Part shown: positions 17,791 through 26,283 of the stretch, piece by piece
Position numbering within the stretch: the stretch's first letter is position 1
How the letters are laid out: each line of letters starts with the position of its first letter
Assembly (NCBI GenBank): GCA_017552535.1
Contig: JAFZPV010000052.1
Coordinates: forward strand, 1-64,000
Source: Clostridia bacterium
GTDB taxonomy: Bacteria > Bacillota > Clostridia > Christensenellales > Aristaeellaceae
Reading direction: 5' to 3'
DNA length: 64,000 nucleotides
The notes under the pieces: model-generated
Told to the model about the DNA's origin: nothing
Databases searched by the model: none
What the model saw: the letters and a program-made list of their open reading frames with translations, nothing else
Translations under genes and position numbers: made by a program

Positions 17791-18744
17791 ATGATTCGCT
17801 TGACGACTGGTGCGCGCCGTTTACTCCGCCGTGGCAGCGGACTCGTGACAGGCTTCAAAAAGCACTGGCGGCTGCATGTGCTTGCGCTTCCCGTACTGGT
17901 ATATCTGCTCATCTTCAGCTACGCGCCCATGTTCGGCGTAATTCTGGGGTTTGAAAACTATTCCATCACCAAGGGATTTTTCCGCAGCGAATGGATAGGC
18001 CTGAGGAACTTCGAGTTCCTGTTCCACACGCTGGATGCCTGGCGGATCACCCGCAACACGGTCCTGTACAATATCGCCTTCATTACTGTAAACACCTCGC
18101 TATCCGTACTGCTGGCGCTGGTGCTCAACGAAATGTACCTGCGCAAGCTCTCCAAGGTCATACAGACCATGATGATCATGCCGTACTTTCTGTCCATGTC
18201 GGTGGTGGCCATCATCGTGTACGGCTTTATCGGCGCCAATGGTGTGGTGAACTCCATCTACAAATCCATGGGCATGAGCGGCACCAACTGGTATATCTAC
18301 AAACCCCTGTGGCCGTTTTTGCTGGTGTTCATAAGCGCCTGGAAAGGCGTGGGCTACACCGCCATCGTGTATGTGGCGTCCATTTCCGGCATATCGCAGG
18401 AATACTACGAGGCGGCGGTGCTGGACGGCGCCACCAAGCTGCAGCAGGCGCGCTACGTTACCCTGCCGCACTTAAAGCACATCATCGTGATCATGCTCAT
18501 CCTCAGCATGGGCGGCATGTTCAAGGGCGATATCGGCCTGTCCTACAACGTCACCATGAACAGCGGCGCGCTGTACGAGGTGGTTGACGTGATCGACAGC
18601 TACGTGTACCGCGCCCTGAAGACCCTGGGCAACACGGGCATGTCCACGGCTGCCGGCCTGTACCAGTCGGTGGTCGGTTTCGTGCTGATCATCATCTCCA
18701 ACAAGATCGTCCGGCACGTGGACGAGGAATCGGCGCTGTTCTGA
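17791..18744 (+). CDS. Oligosaccharide ABC transporter permease, LplB type
   Basis: This is one of two inner-membrane permeases of a CUT1-type carbohydrate importer. It has about six hydrophobic segments, starting with LHVLALPVLVYLLIFSYAPM, and the EAA loop YYEAAVLDGATKLQQARYVTLPHL region that contacts the ATPase. The nominal ATG at 17791 directly abuts GGGAGG (17785-17790), too close for initiation. A TTG at 17800, 9 nt after that site, is the more likely start and loses only three residues. It is followed by LplC (17-nt gap) and a solute-binding protein. No ATPase is present, as is usual for this group, where a shared MsmX-type ATPase is encoded elsewhere. Confidence 0.92.
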   Translation: MIRLTTGARRLLRRGSGLVTGFKKHWRLHVLALPVLVYLLIFSYAPMFGVILGFENYSITKGFFRSEWIGLRNFEFLFHTLDAWRITRNTVLYNIAFITVNTSLSVLLALVLNEMYLRKLSKVIQTMMIMPYFLSMSVVAIIVYGFIGANGVVNSIYKSMGMSGTNWYIYKPLWPFLLVFISAWKGVGYTAIVYVASISGISQEYYEAAVLDGATKLQQARYVTLPHLKHIIVIMLILSMGGMFKGDIGLSYNVTMNSGALYEVVDVIDSYVYRALKTLGNTGMSTAAGLYQSVVGFVLIIISNKIVRHVDEESALF

Positions 18745-18761
18745 GAGGGGAGGGGCGGGCA

Positions 18762-19691
18762 ATGAGAAAGCAAAAAGAAGACAACTCCTTCCTGAAGATC
18801 AACCGCATCAGTCCGGTCACCAACGCCGTTTTCAGCGTGGTGATGAGCGTGATCGCCGTTCTGACCGTGGTGCCGGTGGTGCTGGTGCTCATCATATCCG
18901 TCACCTCGTCCGAGAGCCTCACGCTGCGCGGCTTCAGCTTTTTCCCCATCAGCACCAGCTTCGTGGCCTACAACAGCCTGTTCAAGACCGGCTCCCAGCT
19001 GGTGGACAGCTACATGATCACCATCGTGGTCACTTTGATCCACACCGTGGTGAGCGTGCTGATCATGACCATGTACGCCTATGTGCTGGCGCAGCAGCGC
19101 TTTTCGGGCAGGCGGTTCTATACGTTCATCGTGTTCTTCACGATGCTGTTTTCGGGCGGCCTGGTGCCTTCCTACATCATCAACGTGAACGTGCTGCACC
19201 TGTACGACACCTTCTGGATCCTGGTGCTCAGCAGCATGGTCAGCGCCTTCAACATCATCGTGCTTCGCACCTTCATATCCACCACGATCCCCATAGAGCT
19301 GTTCGACGCGGCGCAGATCGACGGCGCCACGGAGTTCAGGATATTCGGCAGCATCGTGCTGCCGCTCTCCAAGGCGGGCCTTGCCACCATCGGCCTGTTC
19401 GTGCTGGTGGGCAAGTGGAACGAGTGGTTTACCGGCATGCTGTACATAGACAATCCCAAGCTCGTGCCGCTGCAGACCATGCTCACCCGCATTCAGCAGC
19501 AGATCGATTTCATCAAGAACAATTCCTCCATGGCGTCGTCGCCCGACGGCATGGCGATGCTCAAAAACATGCCCTCCGAACAGACGCGCATGGCGATCCT
19601 GGTTTTGACCACGGTGCCCGTGCTGTTCGCCTATCCCTTCTTCCAGCGCTTCTTCATCCACGGCATGACGATCGGCAGCGTGAAGGGTTAA
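18762..19691 (+). CDS. Carbohydrate ABC transporter permease, LplC/YtcP type
   Basis: This 309-residue inner-membrane protein is the second CUT1 permease. It has about six membrane segments, a periplasm-facing region ending in RQ-type helices, and the EAA loop ELFDAAQIDGATEFRIFGSIV. It also has the family C-terminus QRFFIHGMTIGSVKG. GGGGAGGGG precedes the ATG. It works with the upstream LplB and the downstream solute-binding protein to import an oligosaccharide. A paralogue with the same C-terminal ending is at 57931. Confidence 0.93.
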   Translation: MRKQKEDNSFLKINRISPVTNAVFSVVMSVIAVLTVVPVVLVLIISVTSSESLTLRGFSFFPISTSFVAYNSLFKTGSQLVDSYMITIVVTLIHTVVSVLIMTMYAYVLAQQRFSGRRFYTFIVFFTMLFSGGLVPSYIINVNVLHLYDTFWILVLSSMVSAFNIIVLRTFISTTIPIELFDAAQIDGATEFRIFGSIVLPLSKAGLATIGLFVLVGKWNEWFTGMLYIDNPKLVPLQTMLTRIQQQIDFIKNNSSMASSPDGMAMLKNMPSEQTRMAILVLTTVPVLFAYPFFQRFFIHGMTIGSVKG

Positions 19692-19703
19692 AACGTATCC
19701 ATT

Positions 19704-19719
19704 GCCGGAAAGTTCCGGC
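19704..19719 (+). other. Intercistronic stem-loop between permease and solute-binding genes
   Basis: A 6-bp hairpin (GCCGGA with TCCGGC, AAGT loop) has no T-run. Such structures often stabilise the downstream solute-binding mRNA, allowing higher expression than the permeases. Confidence 0.4.
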
Positions 19720-19742
19720 TAAAATAACAAGGAGGTATATCC

Positions 19743-21266
19743 ATGAAAAAACTTTCCCGCATCCTGAGCGTACTGCTCGCTCTGGTGATGGTGCTGGGCC
19801 TTACGCCCGCGATGGCTGAAGAGCCCGTCACCCTGGACTGGTACGTGGCAACCGGCGCGGCCCCCGACCAGCAGACCGTGTTCGACGCGATCAACGCCTA
19901 TCTGCAGGAGAAGATCAACGTCACCATCAACTTCCACTACGTGGATCCTTCTGAGTATTCTGCCAAGGTCAGCCCCATGATCCTCAGCGGTCAGCAGATG
20001 GACATCATCAACTGCTCCAGCGGCATCGGATACGTGGACTATGTGACCAAGGGCGCTTTCCTCCCCATCGAGGAGCTGCTGCCTGAGTTCGCGCCCGAGA
20101 CCTACGCCATGATCCCCGAGGGACTGTGGAACGCCATGAAGATCAACGGCCACATCTACGGCATCCCCTCCTACAAGGATTCCGTCAAGATGTACGCGGT
20201 CATGGTCAACAAGACCCTGGCGGACGAGATCGGGCTGGAGCTGCCCGAGACCGTGAAGGACTATCAGGAAATGATCCCGATCCTGCGCGAAGCCTTTGAG
20301 AAGCGCAACGAGCTGCATCCCGAGTACAAGCTCAGCGAGACCGAGTACGTCCCGATGAGCCGTACCTTCCCGGACATCGACCAGTGGGCTCCCTATGAGA
20401 CCATCAACGGCCTGGCTGCCGTGAACGTACCCGGCATCGAAGCCTTCGCGGGCATGGGCGCCGGCGAGACCGTGTTCAACATCTACGCCACCCAGGAATA
20501 CCGCGATCTGTGCAACACCGTGGCCGAGCTGGTAAGCGAAGGCGTGCTGCATGAGAACCCCTGGTACTGGGACCCCGACAGGATCTACAACCAGGATCCC
20601 TCCGCGTACCTGGTGACCGATATCGGCAACGGCTATGTGTATGTCAACGAGCACAAGGATTCCCCGAACTTCATCACCGTGATGGTTCCCTTCGCTGACA
20701 ACCTGGCTACCACCAACTACCTGCAGGCCGCTGTGAACTGCGTGAGCGCCACCAGCAAGAACCCCGAGGCCGCCATGCAGGCCCTCGAGCTCATCAACAC
20801 CGATCCCTTCGTGGCCACCGCGCTGCGCTTCGGCCTGGAAGGCGTACACTGGGTACAGGGCGAAGAGGAGAACGTAGTCTCCTTCGCCGGCACCAAGAAT
20901 GAAGACTCCAGCAACCGTGCCTACTGGTACTGGTACGGCGCGAACTTCGGCGCCATCGTATACTCCAAGGTGAACGAAGGCTATCCGAACAACTTCATGG
21001 ATCTGATCAAGGCGGCCAACGAGAACGCCATTTCCGACACCAACCTGGGCTTCATCTTCGATCCTGCTCCCGTGCAGAATGAGATCGCTGCCTGCAGCGC
21101 CGTCATCGACGAGTACACCACTCCCCTCAAGTGGGGCTGGATCGCCGCTGACCAGGTAGACGCCCAGATCGACGAGTTCGTCGCCAAGCTGAACGCTTCC
21201 GGCGCCGAGAAGATCGTCGAAGAGGCCCAGGCCCAGCTGGATGCCTGGAGAGCCGAGAACAAGTAA
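19743..21266 (+). CDS. Extracellular sugar-binding protein of an ABC transporter (Lpl/LipO type)
   Basis: This 507-residue protein captures an oligosaccharide for the LplB/LplC permeases. Its N-terminus is a signal peptide (basic KKLSR, hydrophobic core, then LTPAMAEEPVTLDWY) with a predicted signal-peptidase I site after AMA. No lipobox Cys is seen, so membrane anchoring by lipid is not expected. The rest fits a cluster-type solute-binding fold with a C-terminal DUF3502-like region. It has the strongest ribosome-binding site in the operon (AAGGAGG) and codon use biased to C-ending codons, consistent with high expression. It is followed by a terminator at 21282. Confidence 0.9.
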   Translation: MKKLSRILSVLLALVMVLGLTPAMAEEPVTLDWYVATGAAPDQQTVFDAINAYLQEKINVTINFHYVDPSEYSAKVSPMILSGQQMDIINCSSGIGYVDYVTKGAFLPIEELLPEFAPETYAMIPEGLWNAMKINGHIYGIPSYKDSVKMYAVMVNKTLADEIGLELPETVKDYQEMIPILREAFEKRNELHPEYKLSETEYVPMSRTFPDIDQWAPYETINGLAAVNVPGIEAFAGMGAGETVFNIYATQEYRDLCNTVAELVSEGVLHENPWYWDPDRIYNQDPSAYLVTDIGNGYVYVNEHKDSPNFITVMVPFADNLATTNYLQAAVNCVSATSKNPEAAMQALELINTDPFVATALRFGLEGVHWVQGEEENVVSFAGTKNEDSSNRAYWYWYGANFGAIVYSKVNEGYPNNFMDLIKAANENAISDTNLGFIFDPAPVQNEIAACSAVIDEYTTPLKWGWIAADQVDAQIDEFVAKLNASGAEKIVEEAQAQLDAWRAENK

Positions 21267-21281
21267 TTCCCGATTCCGTTT

Positions 21282-21315
21282 AAGGGCGGCTTTCCACCAG
21301 GGCAGCCGCCCTTTT
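21282..21315 (+). terminator. Intrinsic terminator after the solute-binding gene
   Basis: A 9-bp stem (21282-21290 with 21305-21313) is followed by a short T-run. Partial read-through into the serine hydrolase is possible, since no separate promoter is evident before 21368. Confidence 0.75.
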
Positions 21316-21367
21316 CATGGCAAACGAGCCCTGACCGGCCATTATGCACTTGCGGAGGTTTACTCAT

Positions 21368-22831
21368 ATGCAGGATAAAGCCCTTGTGACCGTATCCCCC
21401 GAATCCCTGGGCATACCCTCTGAAAGCGTGATCCGCTTTCTGGACAGAATGAAGACCTACGGCTTCCCGCTGCATTCCTATATCCTCACACGCTTTGGGA
21501 AGATCGCAGCCGAGGGCTATACCGAGCCCTTCGGGCCTCAGGTCAAGCACCGCATGTACTCCGTGAGCAAGAGCTTTACTTCCGTGGCGGTGGGCATGCT
21601 GATCACCGAGGGCCGGCTGAGCCTGGACGACACCGCCGCGTCCTTCTTTCCCGAATACCTTCCAAAGGACCCTTCTCCCTACACGCTGCGCGCCACCGTG
21701 CGCGACCTGCTCAGAATGGCGACCCCCAACGAGACCAATTCCTACGACTGGGGCGACGCCGATTTCGTAAAGACTTTCTTTGACAACGACCAGCCCAAGC
21801 ACGAGCCCGGCACCGTGTTCCACTACGACACTGCCGGCACCACCGTGCTGATGGCCATCGTGGAAAAGATCGCGGGCATGCCCATTCTGCAATATATGCG
21901 TCCCCTTCTGGACGCGCTGGACATCTCGCCCGACATCTGGTGCGTCGAAACGCCGGAGGGCCGTTCCTGGACGGGCAGCGGCATCATGTGCACGCCCAGA
22001 GACCTGCTGAAGTTCGGCCTTTTCTGCCTGAAACGAGGCGAATGGAATGGAAAACAATGGGTGGATAAGCAGTATATGACCGAGGCTACCACCAAGCAGA
22101 TAGATATCACCACCGCTGATTCGAGCTACATCCGCGACGGCTACGGCTACCAGTTCTGGATGATGCGCCGCGGCGGCTTTGCGTGCTGCGGTATGGGCTG
22201 CCAGTACGCCTTTATGGACCCGGAGACCCAAACCGTGATGGTGCTCACCGCCGATACCCAGGGCATCAACAACGCCGAGGACGCCATCAAATACGCCTAT
22301 TACGACATCCTGGACGAAATGCGGTCTGCTCCGCTGCCGGAAAACGAAGAGGCGCTCAAAAGCCTGCGGTCCTACAAAACCGAGATCCCCATGCAGCCGG
22401 GCAGCGCGTCCGGCCCTCTGGAGGACACAATCGCAGGCGTAAAATACATTTTCGACGAAAACCTGTTTCACTTCCAATGGATGCGCGCGCGGTTCTCGGG
22501 CGGCGAAATGACCCTGGAGTATGAAAAACCGAACGGGACCTTCGAGCTGCGCTTCGGCATGGGGAAGTGGCTTCCCTTCATCTTCCCGGAAAAGTACGCC
22601 GGCCGGAACATAGCCGTGATGGATACTTTTTACCGCTGCCTCACCCAGGCGGTATGGGTGAGCGAAAACACGCTGCTTGCCAGGGTGATGAGCGTGGACG
22701 ACTACCTGGGCTCCATCCGCATGCAGCTTACCTTCAAGGGCGATACGCTCACCGTGTTCATGGTGAAGAGCGCCGAAAACTTCTTTAACGATTACCGCGG
22801 TTATCTGGCGGGTACCGCCGAAAACAGATAG
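21368..22831 (+). CDS. Serine hydrolase, beta-lactamase class C/penicillin-binding fold
   Basis: This 487-residue protein has the class C fold: the catalytic tetrad YSVSK (Ser and Lys of SxxK at residues 65-68), a YDTAGT motif at the position of YxN, and a C-terminal lipocalin-like extension of about 130 residues. It has no signal peptide, so a cytoplasmic esterase or peptidase role is more likely than cell-wall work. The start was set at ATG 21368 because GGAGG (21354-21358) lies 9 nt before it; an upstream in-frame ATG at 21344 precedes that site and would not use it. The gene ends in TAG, showing TAG is an ordinary stop here. The substrate is unknown. Confidence 0.88.
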   Translation: MQDKALVTVSPESLGIPSESVIRFLDRMKTYGFPLHSYILTRFGKIAAEGYTEPFGPQVKHRMYSVSKSFTSVAVGMLITEGRLSLDDTAASFFPEYLPKDPSPYTLRATVRDLLRMATPNETNSYDWGDADFVKTFFDNDQPKHEPGTVFHYDTAGTTVLMAIVEKIAGMPILQYMRPLLDALDISPDIWCVETPEGRSWTGSGIMCTPRDLLKFGLFCLKRGEWNGKQWVDKQYMTEATTKQIDITTADSSYIRDGYGYQFWMMRRGGFACCGMGCQYAFMDPETQTVMVLTADTQGINNAEDAIKYAYYDILDEMRSAPLPENEEALKSLRSYKTEIPMQPGSASGPLEDTIAGVKYIFDENLFHFQWMRARFSGGEMTLEYEKPNGTFELRFGMGKWLPFIFPEKYAGRNIAVMDTFYRCLTQAVWVSENTLLARVMSVDDYLGSIRMQLTFKGDTLTVFMVKSAENFFNDYRGYLAGTAENR

Positions 22832-22849
22832 ACCGCGCAGGAGGCATAT

Positions 22850-24082
22850 ATGATAAAGACCTACGCGCTGGTGGGCACGGGTTACCGGGGCCTGTGGTCA
22901 TACTGCGAGCCCATCGTGAAGGAGTATTCCGACGTGGCGCGGCTGGCGGCCGTGTGCGACATCAATCCCCTGCGGGCGCGCCTGGTGGGGGAATACCTGA
23001 AGGCGGATATCCCGGCCTATACGGATTTCGATCTGATGCTCCGGGAGGTCAGGCCGGATGTGGTGATCGTAACCACCAAAGACTGCGCCCACGAGACTTA
23101 CATATGCCGGGCGCTGGAAGCGGGCTGCGACGTGATCAGCGAAAAGCCCATCACCACAGACGAAGACATGCTGGCGCACATCCTGGAGACCGAAAAGCGC
23201 ACCGGGCACAAGGTGACGGTCACCTTCAACTGCCGCTTCATGGATTTTTACGTGAAGATCAAGGAGCTCGTTTCCTCAGGCCTGTTGGGAAAAGTGCTTT
23301 CCGTGCATTACGAGTGGCTTCTTGACACCAGCCACGGCGCGGACTATTTCCGCCGCTGGCATTCCATCCGAGCGAACTCCGGGTCGCTTATGATCCACAA
23401 ATGCACCCACCACTTTGACCTGCTCAACTGGTTTCTGGACGACGAGCCCGTAAAGGTGAACGCCTTCGGCACGCGCCGCTTTTACGGCGACGACCGCCGC
23501 CCCCACGGTGAGCGCTGCCTCAACTGCCAGTATAAGCGGGACTGCGAGTTCTACCAGGATATCGACACGGAAGACGGCGGGCGGCTGCGCATGCTGTACA
23601 AAGACTGCGAATCCGCCGATGGCTATATCCGGGACCGCTGCCTGTTCTCCAATGTGATCGATATCGAGGACAGCGTTTCGGTGAACATCAAATACGCGGG
23701 CGGCGCCGTGGTGAGCTATTCCCTCACGGCCCATTCGCCCTACGAGTGCATGAAGATCGTTTTAAACGGCGAAAAGGGCCGCCTGGAGTGCGATACGGCC
23801 CTGGGCAAGGAGACCATCCGCTTCTACGACCGGGACGGCCAGTGCGTGAACTTCGACAGATCGCACGTAAAGCAGCGTCCCGGCGGGCACGGCGGCTCAG
23901 ACCCGGCGCTCAGGGACAGGCTCTTCCGGGGTTATGCGGAAGATCCGCTCTGCCAGATGGCAGACACCCGCGCCGGCGCCATGTCCGTGGGCATCGGCAT
24001 CGCGGCAAACATCTCCATGCGGGAAGACCGCGCCGTGCGCCTGGACGAATTCCTGGGCGGCTTTTATCCGGAGTTGAAATAA
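22850..24082 (+). CDS. Gfo/Idh/MocA-family oxidoreductase with cysteine-rich insert
   Basis: This is a predicted NAD(P)-dependent sugar dehydrogenase of 410 residues. The Rossmann start (YALVGTGYRG), the EKPITT motif with the catalytic-type Lys, and HKCTHHFDLLNWF with the conserved His are present. Unusually, the C-terminal domain carries a cluster of Cys residues (RCLNCQYKRDC, then KDC and RDRC), suggesting a structural zinc site not typical of the family core. AGGAGG is 6 nt before the ATG. It is cotranscribed with the serine hydrolase and nagB, so an amino-sugar or uronic-acid substrate is plausible. Confidence 0.9.
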   Translation: MIKTYALVGTGYRGLWSYCEPIVKEYSDVARLAAVCDINPLRARLVGEYLKADIPAYTDFDLMLREVRPDVVIVTTKDCAHETYICRALEAGCDVISEKPITTDEDMLAHILETEKRTGHKVTVTFNCRFMDFYVKIKELVSSGLLGKVLSVHYEWLLDTSHGADYFRRWHSIRANSGSLMIHKCTHHFDLLNWFLDDEPVKVNAFGTRRFYGDDRRPHGERCLNCQYKRDCEFYQDIDTEDGGRLRMLYKDCESADGYIRDRCLFSNVIDIEDSVSVNIKYAGGAVVSYSLTAHSPYECMKIVLNGEKGRLECDTALGKETIRFYDRDGQCVNFDRSHVKQRPGGHGGSDPALRDRLFRGYAEDPLCQMADTRAGAMSVGIGIAANISMREDRAVRLDEFLGGFYPELK

Positions 24083-24126
24083 TAACGCGCCGGGCAGGCG
24101 CAGCACACATAAGGAGGCATTGCTAT

Positions 24127-24894
24127 ATGAAGATCGTTATTTCCCAGACCGCGGACGATCTGGGCCGCCGGGCGGCTCAGCAGGCAGCTGAGGTCATCAA
24201 GGCCGCCATTGCCGACCACGGCGAGGCGCGCATCGTTCTGTCTACAGGCGCCAGCCAGTTTGAGACCCTCAAGTACCTGGTGGAGGAAGACATCGACTGG
24301 AAAAAGGTGGAGATGTTCCATCTGGACGAATACGTGGACCTGCCCATCACCCATCCCGCCAGCTTCCGCAAGTATCTCAAGGAGCGCTTCGTGGACAAGA
24401 CGGGCGTGAAGAAGGCACACTTCGTAGACGGAACGCCCGAAGGCATCGAGCGCCTTACCGCCGAACTCAGGAGCGCGCCCATCGACCTGGGCCTGATCGG
24501 CATCGGCCGCAACTCCCACATCGCCTTCAACGATCCGCCCGCCGATTTCGATACCCGCGTGGCCTACCTGGTGGTGACGCTGGACGAGGCCTGCCGCAAC
24601 CAGCAGGTGGCCGAAGGCTGGTTTGCCGGCTTCGACGACGTGCCCAAGCAGGCCGTGAGCATGAGCGTGTGGCAGATCATGCAGTGCAAAACCATCATCT
24701 CCGCCGTGCCCCACGAGGAGAAGGCCTGGGCCGTTGCCGCCGCCCTCAGGAGCGAACTGACCAACAAGGTGCCCGCCAGCATGCTCAAGACCCACGGCGA
24801 TTACACCCTGTACGTGGACGCGGCCTCCTACGCCGAGGTCGATTCGGTCAAAGCCCTGAACGGCGAGACCGTGATCGAAGACTACCGCAAATAA
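24127..24894 (+). CDS. nagB: Glucosamine-6-phosphate deaminase
   Basis: NagB converts GlcN-6-P to fructose-6-P and ammonia, completing the route begun by NagA at 16371. The 255-residue length suits the family. Visible parts are the phosphate loop LSTGASQFETL, FHLDEYVDLP with the catalytic Asp, the substrate loop GIGRNSHIAFNDPP (the family usually reads GxGxDGHIAFNEP, so the Asp is Asn here and the Glu is Asp), and MSVWQIM near the allosteric region. AAGGAGGC precedes the ATG at 24127; the longer open frame upstream is inside the oxidoreductase. The substitutions suggest a divergent member, possibly with another amino-sugar phosphate. Confidence 0.87.
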   Translation: MKIVISQTADDLGRRAAQQAAEVIKAAIADHGEARIVLSTGASQFETLKYLVEEDIDWKKVEMFHLDEYVDLPITHPASFRKYLKERFVDKTGVKKAHFVDGTPEGIERLTAELRSAPIDLGLIGIGRNSHIAFNDPPADFDTRVAYLVVTLDEACRNQQVAEGWFAGFDDVPKQAVSMSVWQIMQCKTIISAVPHEEKAWAVAAALRSELTNKVPASMLKTHGDYTLYVDAASYAEVDSVKALNGETVIEDYRK

Positions 24895-24904
24895 AAACAC
24901 CGGC

Positions 24905-24930
24905 AGCCCCGGCGGGACCGGGGCTATTTT
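24905..24930 (+). terminator. Intrinsic terminator after nagB
   Basis: An 8-bp GC-rich stem (24905-24912 with 24918-24925) is followed by ATTTT. Confidence 0.8.
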
Positions 24931-24964
24931 GGTTCTTCCCGGAAGCTTGGGGACTTGCATTAAA

Positions 24965-25075
24965 CGACATCTCATCCGAGCCGCTTCGCGGCCTGCTTTC
25001 TCCTCCGGGAGAAGGCATATAAGGCTTCCCCTTGAGGGGAAGCTCCGCCGAAGGCGGTGATGAGGTGGAATGTCG
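24965..25075. repeat. REP/BIME-like palindromic element (two inverted hairpin units)
   Basis: The 111-base element is bounded by CGACAT (24965-24970) and its inverse ATGTCG (25070-25075). Four hairpins lie inside: 24980-24992, 24998-25013, 25024-25043 and 25045-25057. The left half, read inverted, resembles the right half (CTCATC, GC-hairpin with TTC loop, then a pyrimidine-rich hairpin), so it is two copies head to head. It fills the gap between the nagB terminator and the next oxidoreductase. I see no second copy in the window. Confidence 0.7.
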
Positions 25076-25133
25076 GATAACACTCCTGGCTTCCGTGAAG
25101 AGCCGCTATTTTTGTCAGATGGAGGCGCGAAGG

Positions 25134-26279
25134 ATGAACGAGATCCGTTTCGCCCTGTTCGGCACCGGCGGCTTTGCCGCAAATTATCTGGAAGCCTTCA
25201 AAAACCCGAAGCGCGAAAACGTGCGCCTGGCGGCAGCGGTGGACCCCTACGCGGAAGACTGCGCGCTGTGCCCGCTGTACAAAGACGCCGAAACGATGTA
25301 CACAGAGCAGAAGCCGGACGCGGTGATCATCGCTACGCCCATCCATTTTCACCGGGAGCAGGCGGTGCAGGCCTTTGCCCACGGCTGCCATGTGGTGCTG
25401 GAAAAGCCCATAGCCGGCTGCCTGGAGGACGCCAGAGCCATCCTCGCCGCACGCGATAAAGCCGGAAGGCTTCTGAACGTGGACTACCAGCTGTGCTACG
25501 ATCCCGTGATGCGCCGCGTAAAAGCGGACGCCGATCAGGGCGTTTTCGGCGCGCCGGTATCCCTGAAGGTCATCGTGCTGTGGCCCCGCGGAAATACCTA
25601 CTACAGCCGCTCCACCCACTGGGCGGGACGGAGATTTGACGCCGAGGGCCGCGCGATCTACGACAGTGTGCTCAACAACGCCACGGCGCACTACCTGATG
25701 AACATGCTGTTTATCACCGGCGCGCCGGCAGAGGACGTAAGCTGCCGCACCTTCCGCGCCAATCCCATCGAGACTTACGATACCGCCGTGATGAAGGCCC
25801 AAAGCGCCGGTGCGGATATCTTTATCGCCGTGAGCCATGCCGTGCGTGAGGACGAAATACAGAATCCCATGTTCGAATACCGTTTTGAAAAGGCGGTATT
25901 GCGCTTCGGCGCTCCCGGGCAGAGGGGCAGCGATATCCGCGCCGTGTTCACGGACGGACACGAAACCGATTACGGCAGGGTCGAGCAGCCCTACATGGAA
26001 AACGTCTGGAACATGGCGGACGCGATACGCCTGGGCGTGCCCCTGATGTGCAGCGGCGAAACGGCCATCATGCAGACCATGGCCGTAGAGAGCATGCGTG
26101 CTTTCCAGCCCGAGGCTGTGCCCTTCCCGGACAGGCTCGTCACCCGCAGCGAAACCATGAACTGGGTGAAAGGGCTGGCAAGCGCGCTGTGGCGCGCGTT
26201 TGAAACAACACAGCTGCCTGAGCTGGGAGAAAACGGGCTGATCCTGCCCGGTCAGGCGAAAAAGCCGCAGGAGGCGTAA
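25134..26279 (+). CDS. Gfo/Idh/MocA-family oxidoreductase
   Basis: This is a predicted NAD(P)-dependent sugar oxidoreductase of 381 residues. The nucleotide-binding start FALFGTGGFAANYLEAF, the loop IIATPIHFH, and the EKPIAG motif are present; the C-terminal sheet domain follows (HWAGRRFDAEGRAIYD). The start at ATG 25134 has GGAGG 8 nt upstream; the frame extends back into the palindromic element, but those residues have no family similarity. The stop is 4 nt before the GH28 gene, so the two are co-translated. Probably it processes a uronate or deoxy sugar released by the polygalacturonase, by inference. Confidence 0.9.
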   Translation: MNEIRFALFGTGGFAANYLEAFKNPKRENVRLAAAVDPYAEDCALCPLYKDAETMYTEQKPDAVIIATPIHFHREQAVQAFAHGCHVVLEKPIAGCLEDARAILAARDKAGRLLNVDYQLCYDPVMRRVKADADQGVFGAPVSLKVIVLWPRGNTYYSRSTHWAGRRFDAEGRAIYDSVLNNATAHYLMNMLFITGAPAEDVSCRTFRANPIETYDTAVMKAQSAGADIFIAVSHAVREDEIQNPMFEYRFEKAVLRFGAPGQRGSDIRAVFTDGHETDYGRVEQPYMENVWNMADAIRLGVPLMCSGETAIMQTMAVESMRAFQPEAVPFPDRLVTRSETMNWVKGLASALWRAFETTQLPELGENGLILPGQAKKPQEA

Positions 26280-26283
26280 CGGT

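Noticed and set aside
19719..22477. Long minus-strand open frames opposite the solute-binding and serine hydrolase genes
   Set aside because: They have Gly/Val/His-rich low-complexity content with no family motif and lie exactly antisense to highly expressed genes. They are shadows of codon bias.
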